Assembly: GCA_963669285.2 (NCBI GenBank)
Contig: CAXXSI010000002.1
Location: 62,001 to 126,000, forward strand
Direction: 5' to 3'
From: JAWKWH01 sp963669285
GTDB taxonomy: Bacteria; Pseudomonadota; Alphaproteobacteria; Rhizobiales; Rhizobiaceae
Length of the DNA stretch: 64,000 nt
Shown here: positions 1 to 8,148 of the stretch, one piece after another
How positions within the stretch are numbered: position 1 is the stretch's first letter
How the letters are laid out: every line of letters starts with the position of its first letter
Program-made: the position numbers and the translations under genes
The notes under the pieces: model-generated
What the model saw: the letters and a program-made list of their open reading frames with translations, nothing else
Told to the model about the DNA's origin: nothing
Databases searched by the model: none

Positions 1-732
1 ATTGAGGAACTGATCGCCCGTGCTGAAACTCATCTTGCTGAAAATCCGGAAGACGGCCGCGGCTGGGACGTGATTGCGCCGATCTATGTTAGGGTCGGTC
101 GCTATCAGGACGGGGCCAAGGCATATCGGATCGCCATTCGTATCGGTGGCGCCAACGCCAGACGTCAATCCGGGCTGGGCGAAGCGTTGACCGCCATCGA
201 AAATGGCGTGGTGACCAGCGAAGCCCGTGATGCGTTTGCCTCTGCTCTGGAACTTGATCCGCGCAATTCCAAGGCCCGCTATTTTATTGCAATGGCAGAG
301 GCTCAGGCCGGCCAGAGCCAGGATGCCATTACCCGCTGGAGTGCACTTGCCGAAGATTCATCTGAGGAATCCCCTTGGCGGATGGCTGCTATCAACGCAA
401 TTGAAGCGACACGAACCCGGCTGGGCGAAACCAGCGAGACGGGGAAGTCCGGCCCGGACGCCGAAGATATGGCCGCTGCCGCCGAAATGTCGGCGGAAGA
501 CCGCGGCGCCATGATTGAAACAATGGTCGCCAATCTTGCCGAAAAACTGAAAGAAAATCCTCTTGACCGGGAAGGTTGGCAGCGGCTTGTGCGTTCTTAT
601 GTCGTATTGGGTGAGACCGAGAAAGCACAAGTGGCCCTGCAAGAAGGAAAAGTCGCCCTTGAGGGCGTGCCTGGGGCTGCACAATTGCTTGCGGAGTTCG
701 CCGCGGGTTTTGGAATAGAGGCGTTGGAATAG
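1..732 (+). CDS. ccmI: Cytochrome c maturation protein CcmI (CycH), 5'-truncated by window edge
   Basis: The open frame runs from base 1, so the N-terminal membrane part is missing and only the periplasmic TPR portion is seen. Visible TPR-like stretches include HLAENPEDGRGWDVIAPIY near the start, ALELDPRNSKARYFIAMAEA in the middle and KENPLDREGWQRLVRSYVV near the end. CcmI holds apocytochrome c in the periplasm and hands it to the CcmF/CcmH heme ligation machinery. The next gene, ccmE, begins 3 bases after the stop, so these are co-transcribed. The identification rests on the TPR pattern plus the ccmE-ccmF-ccmH order downstream, which is standard in rhizobia. Confidence 0.92.
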   Translation: MEELIARAETHLAENPEDGRGWDVIAPIYVRVGRYQDGAKAYRIAIRIGGANARRQSGLGEALTAIENGVVTSEARDAFASALELDPRNSKARYFIAMAEAQAGQSQDAITRWSALAEDSSEESPWRMAAINAIEATRTRLGETSETGKSGPDAEDMAAAAEMSAEDRGAMIETMVANLAEKLKENPLDREGWQRLVRSYVVLGETEKAQVALQEGKVALEGVPGAAQLLAEFAAGFGIEALE

Positions 733-735
733 ATT

Positions 736-1173
736 GTGACGAGAAAGCAAAAAAGACTGACTGTCATCGGCGGCGGATTGGCATTTCTGGGCCTGGCGGC
801 AGCGCTTGTGTTCTTCGCGCTAGGCCAGAAGACATCTTATTTCTACATGCCCGCAGAATTGACTGAAGCCAAGTTGACTGCCGGTCAGCGGGTTCGTCTT
901 GGCGGTCTTGTCGAGGACGGCTCGGTTGTTCGCGGCCAGGGCACGGAGGTCCAGTTTGCGGTTGGCGATGGCGAGGCCACGGTAAAGGTCGCCTATAACG
1001 GCATATTGCCGGATTTGTTTCGCGAAGGGCAGGGAGTCGTGACCGAAGGTGTGATGCAGTCAGACGGATCATTCAAAGCGGACACTGTGCTTGCCAAGCA
1101 TGATGAAACCTATATGCCCAAGGAAGTGGCTGACAGTCTGAAGGAAAAAGGTGTCTGGCAGCACGCCGAATAG
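736..1173 (+). CDS. ccmE: Cytochrome c maturation heme chaperone CcmE (CycJ)
   Basis: The protein has 145 residues, an N-terminal membrane anchor (about residues 8-30) and an OB-fold periplasmic domain. The heme-binding motif LAKHDETYMP is present, with His122 as the covalent heme attachment site and Tyr126 as the usual axial ligand. CcmE carries heme from the CcmABCD module to CcmF. The start is GTG at 736, just after ccmI; no ATG fits before the anchor. Downstream, instead of the usual close contact with ccmF, there is a 264-bp inverted-repeat element. Confidence 0.96.
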   Translation: MTRKQKRLTVIGGGLAFLGLAAALVFFALGQKTSYFYMPAELTEAKLTAGQRVRLGGLVEDGSVVRGQGTEVQFAVGDGEATVKVAYNGILPDLFREGQGVVTEGVMQSDGSFKADTVLAKHDETYMPKEVADSLKEKGVWQHAE

Positions 1174-1183
1174 CCGGACACTA

Positions 1184-1447
1184 GGTCATGGACCCATAAA
1201 CAGGATCAACAATGGTATGCGCAAATTTGGTTGGATATTAGGAGCAAGCTTGCAGGAAACCGTCCGGTTTTCAAAAGCTTGCGACGCAATAGCCGGGCAA
1301 ATCTGCCATATCCTCCGGACGCTCGAACCCGCTTGCCAAACCGTCGTCAAAGGCCTCAACCGGGGGGATGGCCCCGCTTTTCGGCCTTTTCCTTGGTTTG
1401 CTATGCGGTTTCGGCGCCATTTTGACCCTGTTTATGGGTCCATGACC
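1184..1447. mobile_element. MITE-like element with long terminal inverted repeats, between ccmE and ccmF
   Basis: Bases 1182-1204 and 1427-1449 are perfect reverse complements (23 bp, core GGTCATGGACCCATAAAC), and the similarity continues inward for about ten more bases with small differences. A TA dinucleotide sits at both outer ends (1182-1183 and 1448-1449), as expected for TA target duplication by IS630/Tc1-mariner-type transposases. The 264-bp interior has no credible gene; a spurious 99-codon frame crosses it. It lies 11 bases after the ccmE stop and 22 bases before the ccmF start. No transposase is present, so it would be non-autonomous. The repeats could also fold as a long RNA hairpin inside the operon transcript. 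Confidence 0.8.
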
Positions 1448-1469
1448 TAATCCGTTTGCGGAAGCGACA

Positions 1470-3452
1470 ATGGTTGAAGCCGGACATTTTGCACTAGTAC
1501 TCGCCTTCGCACTGGCGTTGGTACAATCGGTCGTGCCGCTCTATGGGGCGCGGGTTGGCAACAGCCGCCTGATGGAGGCAGGCGGTCCGGTTGCGGTGAC
1601 CGGATTCGCCATGACGCTGCTTTCCTTTTGCGCGTTAACGACCGCCTATGCCCAATCCGATTTCTCAGTCTTGAACGTGTGGCAGAACTCGCATTCTCTG
1701 AAGCCGCTGCTCTACAAATTCACCGGCACATGGGGCAACCACGAGGGCTCGATGCTTTTGTGGGTTGCAATTCTGATGCTGTTTGGCGCGCTGGTCGCAG
1801 TGTTTGGCCGCAACCTTCCACCGACGCTCAAAGCCAATGTGCTGGCGGTGCAAGGCTGGATCGGGGCCGCGTTTTTTGCGTTCATCCTGGCAACCTCAAA
1901 TCCATTTGCACGCATCAACCCGGCGCCCATTGAGGGTCGCGATCTCAATCCCGTTCTGCAGGACATCGGTTTGGCGATCCACCCACCGCTATTGTATCTG
2001 GGTTATGTCGGTTTTTCGGTCTGCTTCTCCTTTGCCATCGCCGCGCTGATCGAGGGACGTATCGATGCCGCCTGGGCGCGCTGGGTGCGTCCGTGGACAC
2101 TGGCGGCTTGGGTGTTTCTCACCGGCGGGATCGCCATGGGGTCGTATTGGGCCTACTACGAGCTTGGCTGGGGCGGTTTCTGGTTTTGGGATCCGGTCGA
2201 AAACGCCTCGTTCATGCCGTGGCTAGCCGGCACAGCGCTTCTGCACACGGCAATTGTCATGGAGAAACGCTCAGCCCTCAAGGTCTGGACAATCCTGCTG
2301 GCGATCCTCACCTTCGCTTTGTCGTTGCTCGGAACATTTCTGGTTCGTTCCGGGGTATTGACCTCGGTTCACGCATTCGCCTCTGATCCCAGCCGAGGTG
2401 TATTCATTCTCGCAATTCTGATCCTGTTCATCGGCGGTTCGTTCGCGCTGTTTGCGCTGCGGGCAAACACCTTGACCACGGGTGGCTTGTTTCATCCGAT
2501 TTCGCGCGAAGGCGCGCTGGTATTGAACAACCTGTTCCTCACAACGGCTACAGCCACCGTGCTAATCGGTACGCTCTACCCGCTGCTGGTCGAAGCTGTG
2601 ACAGGTGATAAGATCTCCGTCGGCGCACCGTTTTTCAATTTGACGTTCGGGCCTCTTATTCTGCCATTACTTGCCGCCGTGCCATTCGGTCCGCTGTTGG
2701 CGTGGAAGCGCGGCGATCTGCGCGCAGTTTCACAGCGCCTGATGGCGGCGTTTGCGGCGACGCTAGCAGTCGTCGCGGTGGTATTGATCGTGACTGGCTT
2801 CGAGGGCGTTTTCCCGGCTCTCGGCATGGGCCTCGGCGCATGGCTTATCTTCGGAGCGCTGACCGACCTGGCCTTAAAGTGCGGTGTTATGTCGACGCCG
2901 CCGTCGGTGATGCTGCGCCGTCTAGTCGGGCTTCCGCGCTCCATCATGGGAACAGCGCTCGCCCATGCCGGCCTCGGTTTGACGGTGATCGGCATCGTTT
3001 CGATTACCGCGTTTCAGACTGAACACATCGTGACCATGAAGCCAGGCGATACGATTGCTGTTGCCGAGTATACGCTTCGGTTCGACAAATTGAGTCCGGC
3101 GCAAGGTCCGAATTACACCGAAGACCAGGGTAGCTTCACCCTGCTCGACTCATCCGGCAGCCCGATTGCGAAAATCATCTCGGCCAAGCGCGTTTATACT
3201 GCGCGGCAGATGCCGACCACTGAAGCCGGCATCGAAACCCTCGGCTTCAGTCAGGTTTATGTTTCGCTGGGTGATCCGACCGATGATGGCGGGATCGTCG
3301 TACGCGCATGGTGGAAGCCGCTTGTCACACTCATCTGGCTTGGTGCGCTTGTGATGATGTTGGGAGGGACCCTGTCACTGGCCGACCGGCGTTTGCGGGT
3401 CGGCGCACCTGCCCGCCGCAAGGTTATGCCGGCTGCGGGTACCGCAAGATGA
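1470..3452 (+). CDS. ccmF: Heme lyase subunit CcmF (CycK)
   Basis: This 660-residue polytopic membrane protein has about 15 hydrophobic segments. The tryptophan-rich WWD heme-handling motif WGGFWFWDPVENASFMPW starts at residue 234. Conserved histidines follow the CcmF pattern, such as AIHPPLLYLGYVG, and LLHTAIVMEKR follows the WWD motif. Length is normal for the family. CcmF takes heme from CcmE and attaches it to apocytochromes with CcmH/CcmI. The ATG at 1470 has a purine-rich GGAAG upstream. Its last codons overlap the ccmH start (ATGA). Confidence 0.97.
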   Translation: MVEAGHFALVLAFALALVQSVVPLYGARVGNSRLMEAGGPVAVTGFAMTLLSFCALTTAYAQSDFSVLNVWQNSHSLKPLLYKFTGTWGNHEGSMLLWVAILMLFGALVAVFGRNLPPTLKANVLAVQGWIGAAFFAFILATSNPFARINPAPIEGRDLNPVLQDIGLAIHPPLLYLGYVGFSVCFSFAIAALIEGRIDAAWARWVRPWTLAAWVFLTGGIAMGSYWAYYELGWGGFWFWDPVENASFMPWLAGTALLHTAIVMEKRSALKVWTILLAILTFALSLLGTFLVRSGVLTSVHAFASDPSRGVFILAILILFIGGSFALFALRANTLTTGGLFHPISREGALVLNNLFLTTATATVLIGTLYPLLVEAVTGDKISVGAPFFNLTFGPLILPLLAAVPFGPLLAWKRGDLRAVSQRLMAAFAATLAVVAVVLIVTGFEGVFPALGMGLGAWLIFGALTDLALKCGVMSTPPSVMLRRLVGLPRSIMGTALAHAGLGLTVIGIVSITAFQTEHIVTMKPGDTIAVAEYTLRFDKLSPAQGPNYTEDQGSFTLLDSSGSPIAKIISAKRVYTARQMPTTEAGIETLGFSQVYVSLGDPTDDGGIVVRAWWKPLVTLIWLGALVMMLGGTLSLADRRLRVGAPARRKVMPAAGTAR

Positions 3453-3928
3453 GATGCCTGGTTTCCGTTTGCCTGCTTTGCCTGTCGATACTCGTTTCGT
3501 CCGGCAATCCGTCATTTGCAGTGTTACCCGATGAAGTTCTGAGCGATCCGGCACTGGAGGCGCGCGCACGTTCGATCTCCACCGAACTGCGCTGTCTTGT
3601 TTGCCAAAATCAGTCGATTGACGATTCCGATGCTGCGTTGGCACGTGATCTGCGGGTGCTGGTCAGAGAACGCCTCGTTGCAGGCGACACTGATGCGCAG
3701 GCGATCGAATTCATCGTAGCCCGCTACGGCGAATTCGTTCTTCTTAAACCGAGCTTCAGTTTGCAGAACGCGCTGTTGTGGTCTGCGCCATTCGCCATCC
3801 TTGTCGGCGGTGGAATAGTGTTGTTGTTGTCAATTCGGAACCGGCGCAAATCCAAACCTGTTGGCCTGACAAAATCCGAACAAGCCGATCTCGACAAGAT
3901 TTTACAAGGCGGTGATCGCGAGACCTGA
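3449..3928 (+). CDS. ccmH: Cytochrome c maturation protein CcmH (CycL)
   Basis: The frame is open further upstream, but the ATG at 3449 overlapping the ccmF stop (ATGA) gives a clean signal peptide (residues 1-24) and is the likely start, making 159 residues. The thiol-disulfide motif LRCLVCQNQSIDDSDA carries Cys49 and Cys52, which reduce apocytochrome CXXCH cysteines before heme ligation. A single membrane segment (about residues 106-126, ALLWSAPFAILVGGGIVLLL) anchors the C-terminal part. It closes the ccmIEFH operon. Confidence 0.96.
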   Translation: MRCLVSVCLLCLSILVSSGNPSFAVLPDEVLSDPALEARARSISTELRCLVCQNQSIDDSDAALARDLRVLVRERLVAGDTDAQAIEFIVARYGEFVLLKPSFSLQNALLWSAPFAILVGGGIVLLLSIRNRRKSKPVGLTKSEQADLDKILQGGDRET

Positions 3929-3966
3929 TAGCTTGCTCCGTAAAGCAGTTCACGGAGGGATCGGCG

Positions 3967-5193
3967 ATGCCGGATAAAATTCAAAAACTGGAGTTCAAAG
4001 GCCATTCCGGCGCCAATCTGGCGGCACGTCTTGATGTGCCGACCGGTGTCATTCGCGCCTACGCGCTGTTTGCGCATTGCTTCACCTGCTCGAAGGATAT
4101 CCTGGCCGCCCGGCGCATTGCCGCAGCTCTTTCCAGGGCGGGTATTGCCGTCCTCAGATTCGATTTCACCGGGCTCGGCGCCAGCGAAGGGGAGTTTGCT
4201 TCCACTAATTTCTCCTCCAATGTTGATGATCTGCTATCTGCGGTTGATCATTTGCGCGCCAATTTTGAGGCGCCGAAAATACTGATTGGCCACTCGCTGG
4301 GTGGGGCGGCGGTGCTAGCTGTAGCCGGCAAAGTGCCGGAAGCAAAGGCGGTGGTGACAATCGGTGCGCCAGCCGACGCCGAGCACGTGCTGCACAATCT
4401 CGGTGCAAAGCTCTCCGAAATCGAACGCGACGGCGAGGCCGAAGTCGATCTTGCCGGCAGGACTTTCCGCATCCAGAAACAATTCGTCGAGGACGTCCGC
4501 TCCGCCAGCCTGGCCAAAGCGATCGGATCCATGAAGAAGGCGCTGCTTGTGCTGCATGCGCCGCTTGATCAAACAGTCGGCATTGAAAATGCCAGCGCTA
4601 TTTTCACCGCTGCCAGACATCCCAAGAGCTTTGTTTCGCTCGATACCGCCGACCATCTTTTGACCAAAGCGGAGGATGCCGCGTTCGCTGCCGATGTCAT
4701 CGCCGGTTGGGCGTCGCGCTATGTCGCAAAGGATGCGCCGCAGGGCGAGGACGCAGTTGAGCATGTTCGTGTTACCGAAACCGGGGAAGGCAAATTCCAG
4801 AACACGGTGCAGGCTGGTCAGCACCGGCTGTTTGCAGATGAACCGGCATCTGTCGGCGGGATGGATTCCGGTCCCACACCCTATGATTTCCTGTCGATGG
4901 CGCTTGGTGCCTGCACGTCGATGACCCTGCGCATGTATGCCAACTTCAAAAAGGTTGATCTGGGCCGCGTCAGTGTGGATGTCAGCCATGCAAAAATTCA
5001 CTCCGCCGATTGCGTGGAGTGTACCGAGGACGAGCAAGCCGCCGGTGGAAAGATCGACCGCTTTGAACGTGTAATCACCATCGACGGCGGCGTACCCGAT
5101 GCGCTCGCCGGAAAGATCGAGGAAATCGCCAACAAATGCCCGGTTCACAAGACCTTGGAGGCCAAGGCCAAGGTCAAGACAATAGTGCAGTAG
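3967..5193 (+). CDS. Bifunctional alpha/beta hydrolase - OsmC family protein
   Basis: The 408-residue protein joins two domains. Residues 1-255 form an alpha/beta hydrolase with nucleophile elbow GHSLGG (Ser110) and a late TADH segment (His230) that could complete the triad. Residues 265-408 form an OsmC/Ohr-type domain with the two redox cysteines Cys316 (ALGACTSM) and Cys391 (NKCPVHK), typical of thiol peroxidases acting on organic hydroperoxides. The fusion is a known family; its substrate is unknown. The start has a GGAGGG ribosome site 7 bases upstream. It follows ccmH by 38 bases, in the place where other rhizobia often have degP next. Confidence 0.88.
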   Translation: MPDKIQKLEFKGHSGANLAARLDVPTGVIRAYALFAHCFTCSKDILAARRIAAALSRAGIAVLRFDFTGLGASEGEFASTNFSSNVDDLLSAVDHLRANFEAPKILIGHSLGGAAVLAVAGKVPEAKAVVTIGAPADAEHVLHNLGAKLSEIERDGEAEVDLAGRTFRIQKQFVEDVRSASLAKAIGSMKKALLVLHAPLDQTVGIENASAIFTAARHPKSFVSLDTADHLLTKAEDAAFAADVIAGWASRYVAKDAPQGEDAVEHVRVTETGEGKFQNTVQAGQHRLFADEPASVGGMDSGPTPYDFLSMALGACTSMTLRMYANFKKVDLGRVSVDVSHAKIHSADCVECTEDEQAAGGKIDRFERVITIDGGVPDALAGKIEEIANKCPVHKTLEAKAKVKTIVQ

Positions 5194-5241
5194 CCCGGCG
5201 TTGAATTAGCGTGAGCCCTGGGGTGAAACCGTGATGCACCT

Positions 5242-6123
5242 CTATGCAACCGTGGCCATGTCGGCGCGTGGTGGAGCGCCGAACTTGCGTGAGTACTCTC
5301 GGCTGAACTGCGTCGGACTTTCATAGCCGACCTGATATGCCGCCGCCGAAACCGTGTGATCTCCCTCGATTATCAACCGTCGTGCTTCCATCAGGCGCAA
5401 ATCTTTTTGGTACTGCAAGGGCGTCGTTGCGGTGACTGCCCTGAAATGCTCGTGAAACGACGACACGCTCATTCCCACTTCATTGGCCAGTTCATTGGTC
5501 TTCATCGCCACGCGGTAATCCCGCCTGATCCGTTCAATGGCACGCGATATGCGGCTGGCATGGCTGTCTCGCCGCAACAAATTTCTCAGCATACCGCCAT
5601 GCGGCGCCATCAGAAGCCGGAAGTGAATTTCCCGCACAACCAGGGGCCCCAGCACCTCCGCCTCGACCGGTCTGTCAAGTAATGAGAAATACCTCGCAAG
5701 CGCCTCGACCAAAGCGTCGTCTGCATCGCCGATGTTGAGCGCAGTTAGTCTGTCTTCGCCAATGTCGGCGTCGCCGATCTTGTCGTAAAGGCTTCGCACA
5801 ATTCCCACATCGATCGCCAGCACCAGCGCAAGATAGGGTGTACTCGCACTCGCCTGCGTCACCCGCGATACGACCGGCAGGTCGTGGCTGACAATCAGCG
5901 ATTCACCCGGACCGAAGCGCACCATGTTGCTGCCAATCCCGGTTTCTTTGCTCCCCTGTAAAATCAGGCACATGATGGGCCGGTAAACCGTGCATTCGAA
6001 AGTCGTCGGCTTACGATGGCGCAAAAGCACGAGTCCGGGCAGATCTGTCGAAACTGGCTCGCCATCCAGCATTTTCGGGCCGATATGGCGGTCGACTTTG
6101 TCGGCGAGTTCTGAAATCAGCAT
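5242..6123 (-). CDS. AraC family transcriptional regulator (AraC_N cupin + HTH)
   Basis: The N-terminal half matches the AraC_N cupin type (RPIMCLILQGSKETGIG, VSHDLPVVSRVTQAS), and the C-terminal 100 residues hold two helix-turn-helix units (NELANEVGMSVSSFHEHF and AAYQVGYESPTQFSREY). The frame is open to 6171, but ATG at 6123 has a strong GGAGG six bases upstream, giving 293 residues, so I prefer it. The gene is divergent from an SDR oxidoreductase with a 155-bp shared promoter region, the usual arrangement for a local activator of that oxidoreductase. The ligand is unknown. Confidence 0.9.
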   Translation of the reverse strand: MLISELADKVDRHIGPKMLDGEPVSTDLPGLVLLRHRKPTTFECTVYRPIMCLILQGSKETGIGSNMVRFGPGESLIVSHDLPVVSRVTQASASTPYLALVLAIDVGIVRSLYDKIGDADIGEDRLTALNIGDADDALVEALARYFSLLDRPVEAEVLGPLVVREIHFRLLMAPHGGMLRNLLRRDSHASRISRAIERIRRDYRVAMKTNELANEVGMSVSSFHEHFRAVTATTPLQYQKDLRLMEARRLIIEGDHTVSAAAYQVGYESPTQFSREYSRKFGAPPRADMATVA

Positions 6124-6278
6124 GTCATACCTCCGAGTGGTCGATATATCCGCTCCATTCCCCACAATCATCCATAATTTCGAAGCTACGTAGGAATAGG
6201 CAAGTACTTTGGAGGATGTGGCATGCCGAAAGTGGCCGTGTTCCCTATTTTTGTACTACGACACAACGGGAGCATCCG
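6124..6278. promoter_or_regulatory. Divergent intergenic promoter region, araC-like / SDR
   Basis: A 155-bp spacer separates the start codons of the two divergent genes, so both promoters and any AraC-type operator must lie here or just inside the genes. I see no convincing direct repeat or sigma-70 hexamers that I would assign. Confidence 0.45.
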
Positions 6279-7094
6279 ATGACTAAGACAATCCTCATTA
6301 CCGGCGCTTCGTCGGGTATCGGCAAGACGACTGCGAAGACCTTCCACGACAAGGGCTGGAACGTGATCGCGACCATGCGTTCACCGGAAAAGGAAACTAA
6401 GCTGGCAGCGCTCGACAATGTGCTTGTGACACGGCTCGACGTGACAGATCAGGCCTCCATCGAAATCGCCGTTGCCGATGGGGTAGACCGTTTCGGGCGC
6501 ATTGACGTGCTGCTCAACAATGCCGGCTACGGCGCCTACGGTCCGCTCGAGGCGTTTCCCATTGAGCGGATGGAGCGCCAGTTCGATACGAATGTCATCG
6601 GTCTGCTTGCGACAACCAAGGCAGTGCTTCCGCATTTCCGTGCCAACAAATCGGGTGTGGTCATCAACATCTCATCCATTGGCGGCCAGATGACGTTTCC
6701 GCTGGGAACGCTTTATCACGGCACTAAATTTGCGGTTGAAGGCCTGTCCGAAGCGTTGCATTACGAACTCGAACCCTTCGGTGTGAAAGTGAAAATCGTT
6801 GAACCGGGCATGATCCGAACCGATTTCGGCGGACGCTCCTTCGACTTCGTCAATGATGAGTCGATGGAGGAGTATCAGGGCACCGTGCAAAAGCTGTTTA
6901 CCGCTTTCGGCAGCGCCGGTGATAATGCTTCTGAACCGGAAGTCGTTGCCGATGTCATCTGGCAGGCCGCGACCGATGGGTCCGATACGCTGCGCTATCG
7001 AGCCGGCGCCGATGCGGTTGCGCTGCTGGACAGCCGCAAGTCGCAAAGCGACGCCGAATTCATTGCCGGCATCAAACAGCGCATGGGCTTGTAG
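6279..7094 (+). CDS. Short-chain dehydrogenase/reductase
   Basis: This classical SDR has 271 residues, a TGASSGIGK cofactor-binding glycine motif near the N terminus, LLNNAGYG, a catalytic serine region (NISSIGG) and a YHGTKFA active site (YxxxK). NAD(P)-dependent oxidation or reduction of an unknown substrate is expected. An upstream ATG-less extension exists in frame, but ATG at 6279 lies after GGGAG and starts the Rossmann fold at once. It is divergent from an AraC-type gene and followed by a second SDR, suggesting one inducible unit. Confidence 0.93.
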   Translation: MTKTILITGASSGIGKTTAKTFHDKGWNVIATMRSPEKETKLAALDNVLVTRLDVTDQASIEIAVADGVDRFGRIDVLLNNAGYGAYGPLEAFPIERMERQFDTNVIGLLATTKAVLPHFRANKSGVVINISSIGGQMTFPLGTLYHGTKFAVEGLSEALHYELEPFGVKVKIVEPGMIRTDFGGRSFDFVNDESMEEYQGTVQKLFTAFGSAGDNASEPEVVADVIWQAATDGSDTLRYRAGADAVALLDSRKSQSDAEFIAGIKQRMGL

Positions 7095-7157
7095 GTGCAC
7101 CGCAGCGGCCGGACAGGTCCGGTCAGTCATTGAACCATCGCATAGTGGGAGATCGAG

Positions 7158-7997
7158 ATGTACCGAGAATCGATTGAAAAGGGCGGCCTGGCCGTCGTGA
7201 CCGGAGCTGCCAGTGGTGTCGGGCGTGTCGCCGCGCTTCGCTTCGCGCAGGCCGGTTTGGGCGTTGTGTTAGCCGATTTGCCGGGCGAGCCGCTCGATGA
7301 TGCGCTGGCCGAGATCCGCGCCGAAGCAGCCGCGGATGCAACCGTAATTGCGGTGCCGACCGATGTATCTGATTTCGGTGCGGTTTCTGCGCTTGCCGAC
7401 GCGGCGTTCGCAGCCGGCGACGTGGCGATAGTGATGAACAATGCCGGTATCGGCATGTCGACATCAAGCTGGGATAAGCTCGACAACTGGCGCCAGGTGA
7501 TCGAAGTCAACCTGTTCGGCGTGATCAATGGGGTGCATGCCTTTGTGCCGCGCATGATCGAGGCCGGGCGCCCGTCAGTCGTCATCAACACCGGATCGAA
7601 ACAGGGCATTACAACACCACCGGGCAACCCCGGTTACAATGTATCGAAGGCCGGTGTGAAAGTGCTGACCGAGATGCTTGCCCATGAGCTGCGTGAAGCC
7701 GGAGCGCCGATTTCAGCGCACCTGTTCGTGCCGGGATTTACTTACACCGGTATGATAGCGCGTTTTATGCCCGAAAAACCCGCAGCCGCGTGGACCAGCG
7801 AAGAGGCCGTCGATCATTTGCTCGAACGCGCCGCGGCAGGTGATTTCTACATTTTGTGTCCTGACAATGATGTGCCGCCCGAACGGGACCGTCGTCGAAT
7901 TCAATGGGCTGCGGATGACATTATCGAGAACCGGCCCGCATTGTCGCGCTGGCACGCTGAATATGCGGACGAGTTCGCCGCGTTTGAGGCAGATTAG
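7158..7997 (+). CDS. Short-chain dehydrogenase/reductase
   Basis: The protein has 279 residues, with the glycine motif TGAASGVGR near residue 15, MNNAGIGM, catalytic serine in INTGSKQG and YNVSKAG (YxxxK). The C-terminal DNDVPPERDRRRIQWAADD resembles SDRs that bind NADP. GGGAG lies 8 bases upstream of ATG. It follows the previous SDR by 63 bases in the same direction, so the two are probably co-transcribed. Sequence similarity between the two SDRs is limited to family motifs, so they are not a recent duplication. Confidence 0.92.
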   Translation: MYRESIEKGGLAVVTGAASGVGRVAALRFAQAGLGVVLADLPGEPLDDALAEIRAEAAADATVIAVPTDVSDFGAVSALADAAFAAGDVAIVMNNAGIGMSTSSWDKLDNWRQVIEVNLFGVINGVHAFVPRMIEAGRPSVVINTGSKQGITTPPGNPGYNVSKAGVKVLTEMLAHELREAGAPISAHLFVPGFTYTGMIARFMPEKPAAAWTSEEAVDHLLERAAAGDFYILCPDNDVPPERDRRRIQWAADDIIENRPALSRWHAEYADEFAAFEAD

Positions 7998-8148
7998 AGA
8001 AAAGGCCGCGGCCAACATTACCAAAATTTCATATGCCGGAAATTAGCGCGTAACCTCAGCGCGCCTATATCCATTCCTCGAAGGATGGCACGAGTCGGCC
8101 ACCCCGTTTATTCGCCCTGTCGGGTTGATCAACAAGTAAGAGGAACAG

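Noticed and set aside
1151..1450. 99-codon open frame through the inverted-repeat element
   Set aside because: It starts inside ccmE and runs from one terminal repeat to the other; no ribosome site and no transposase motif.
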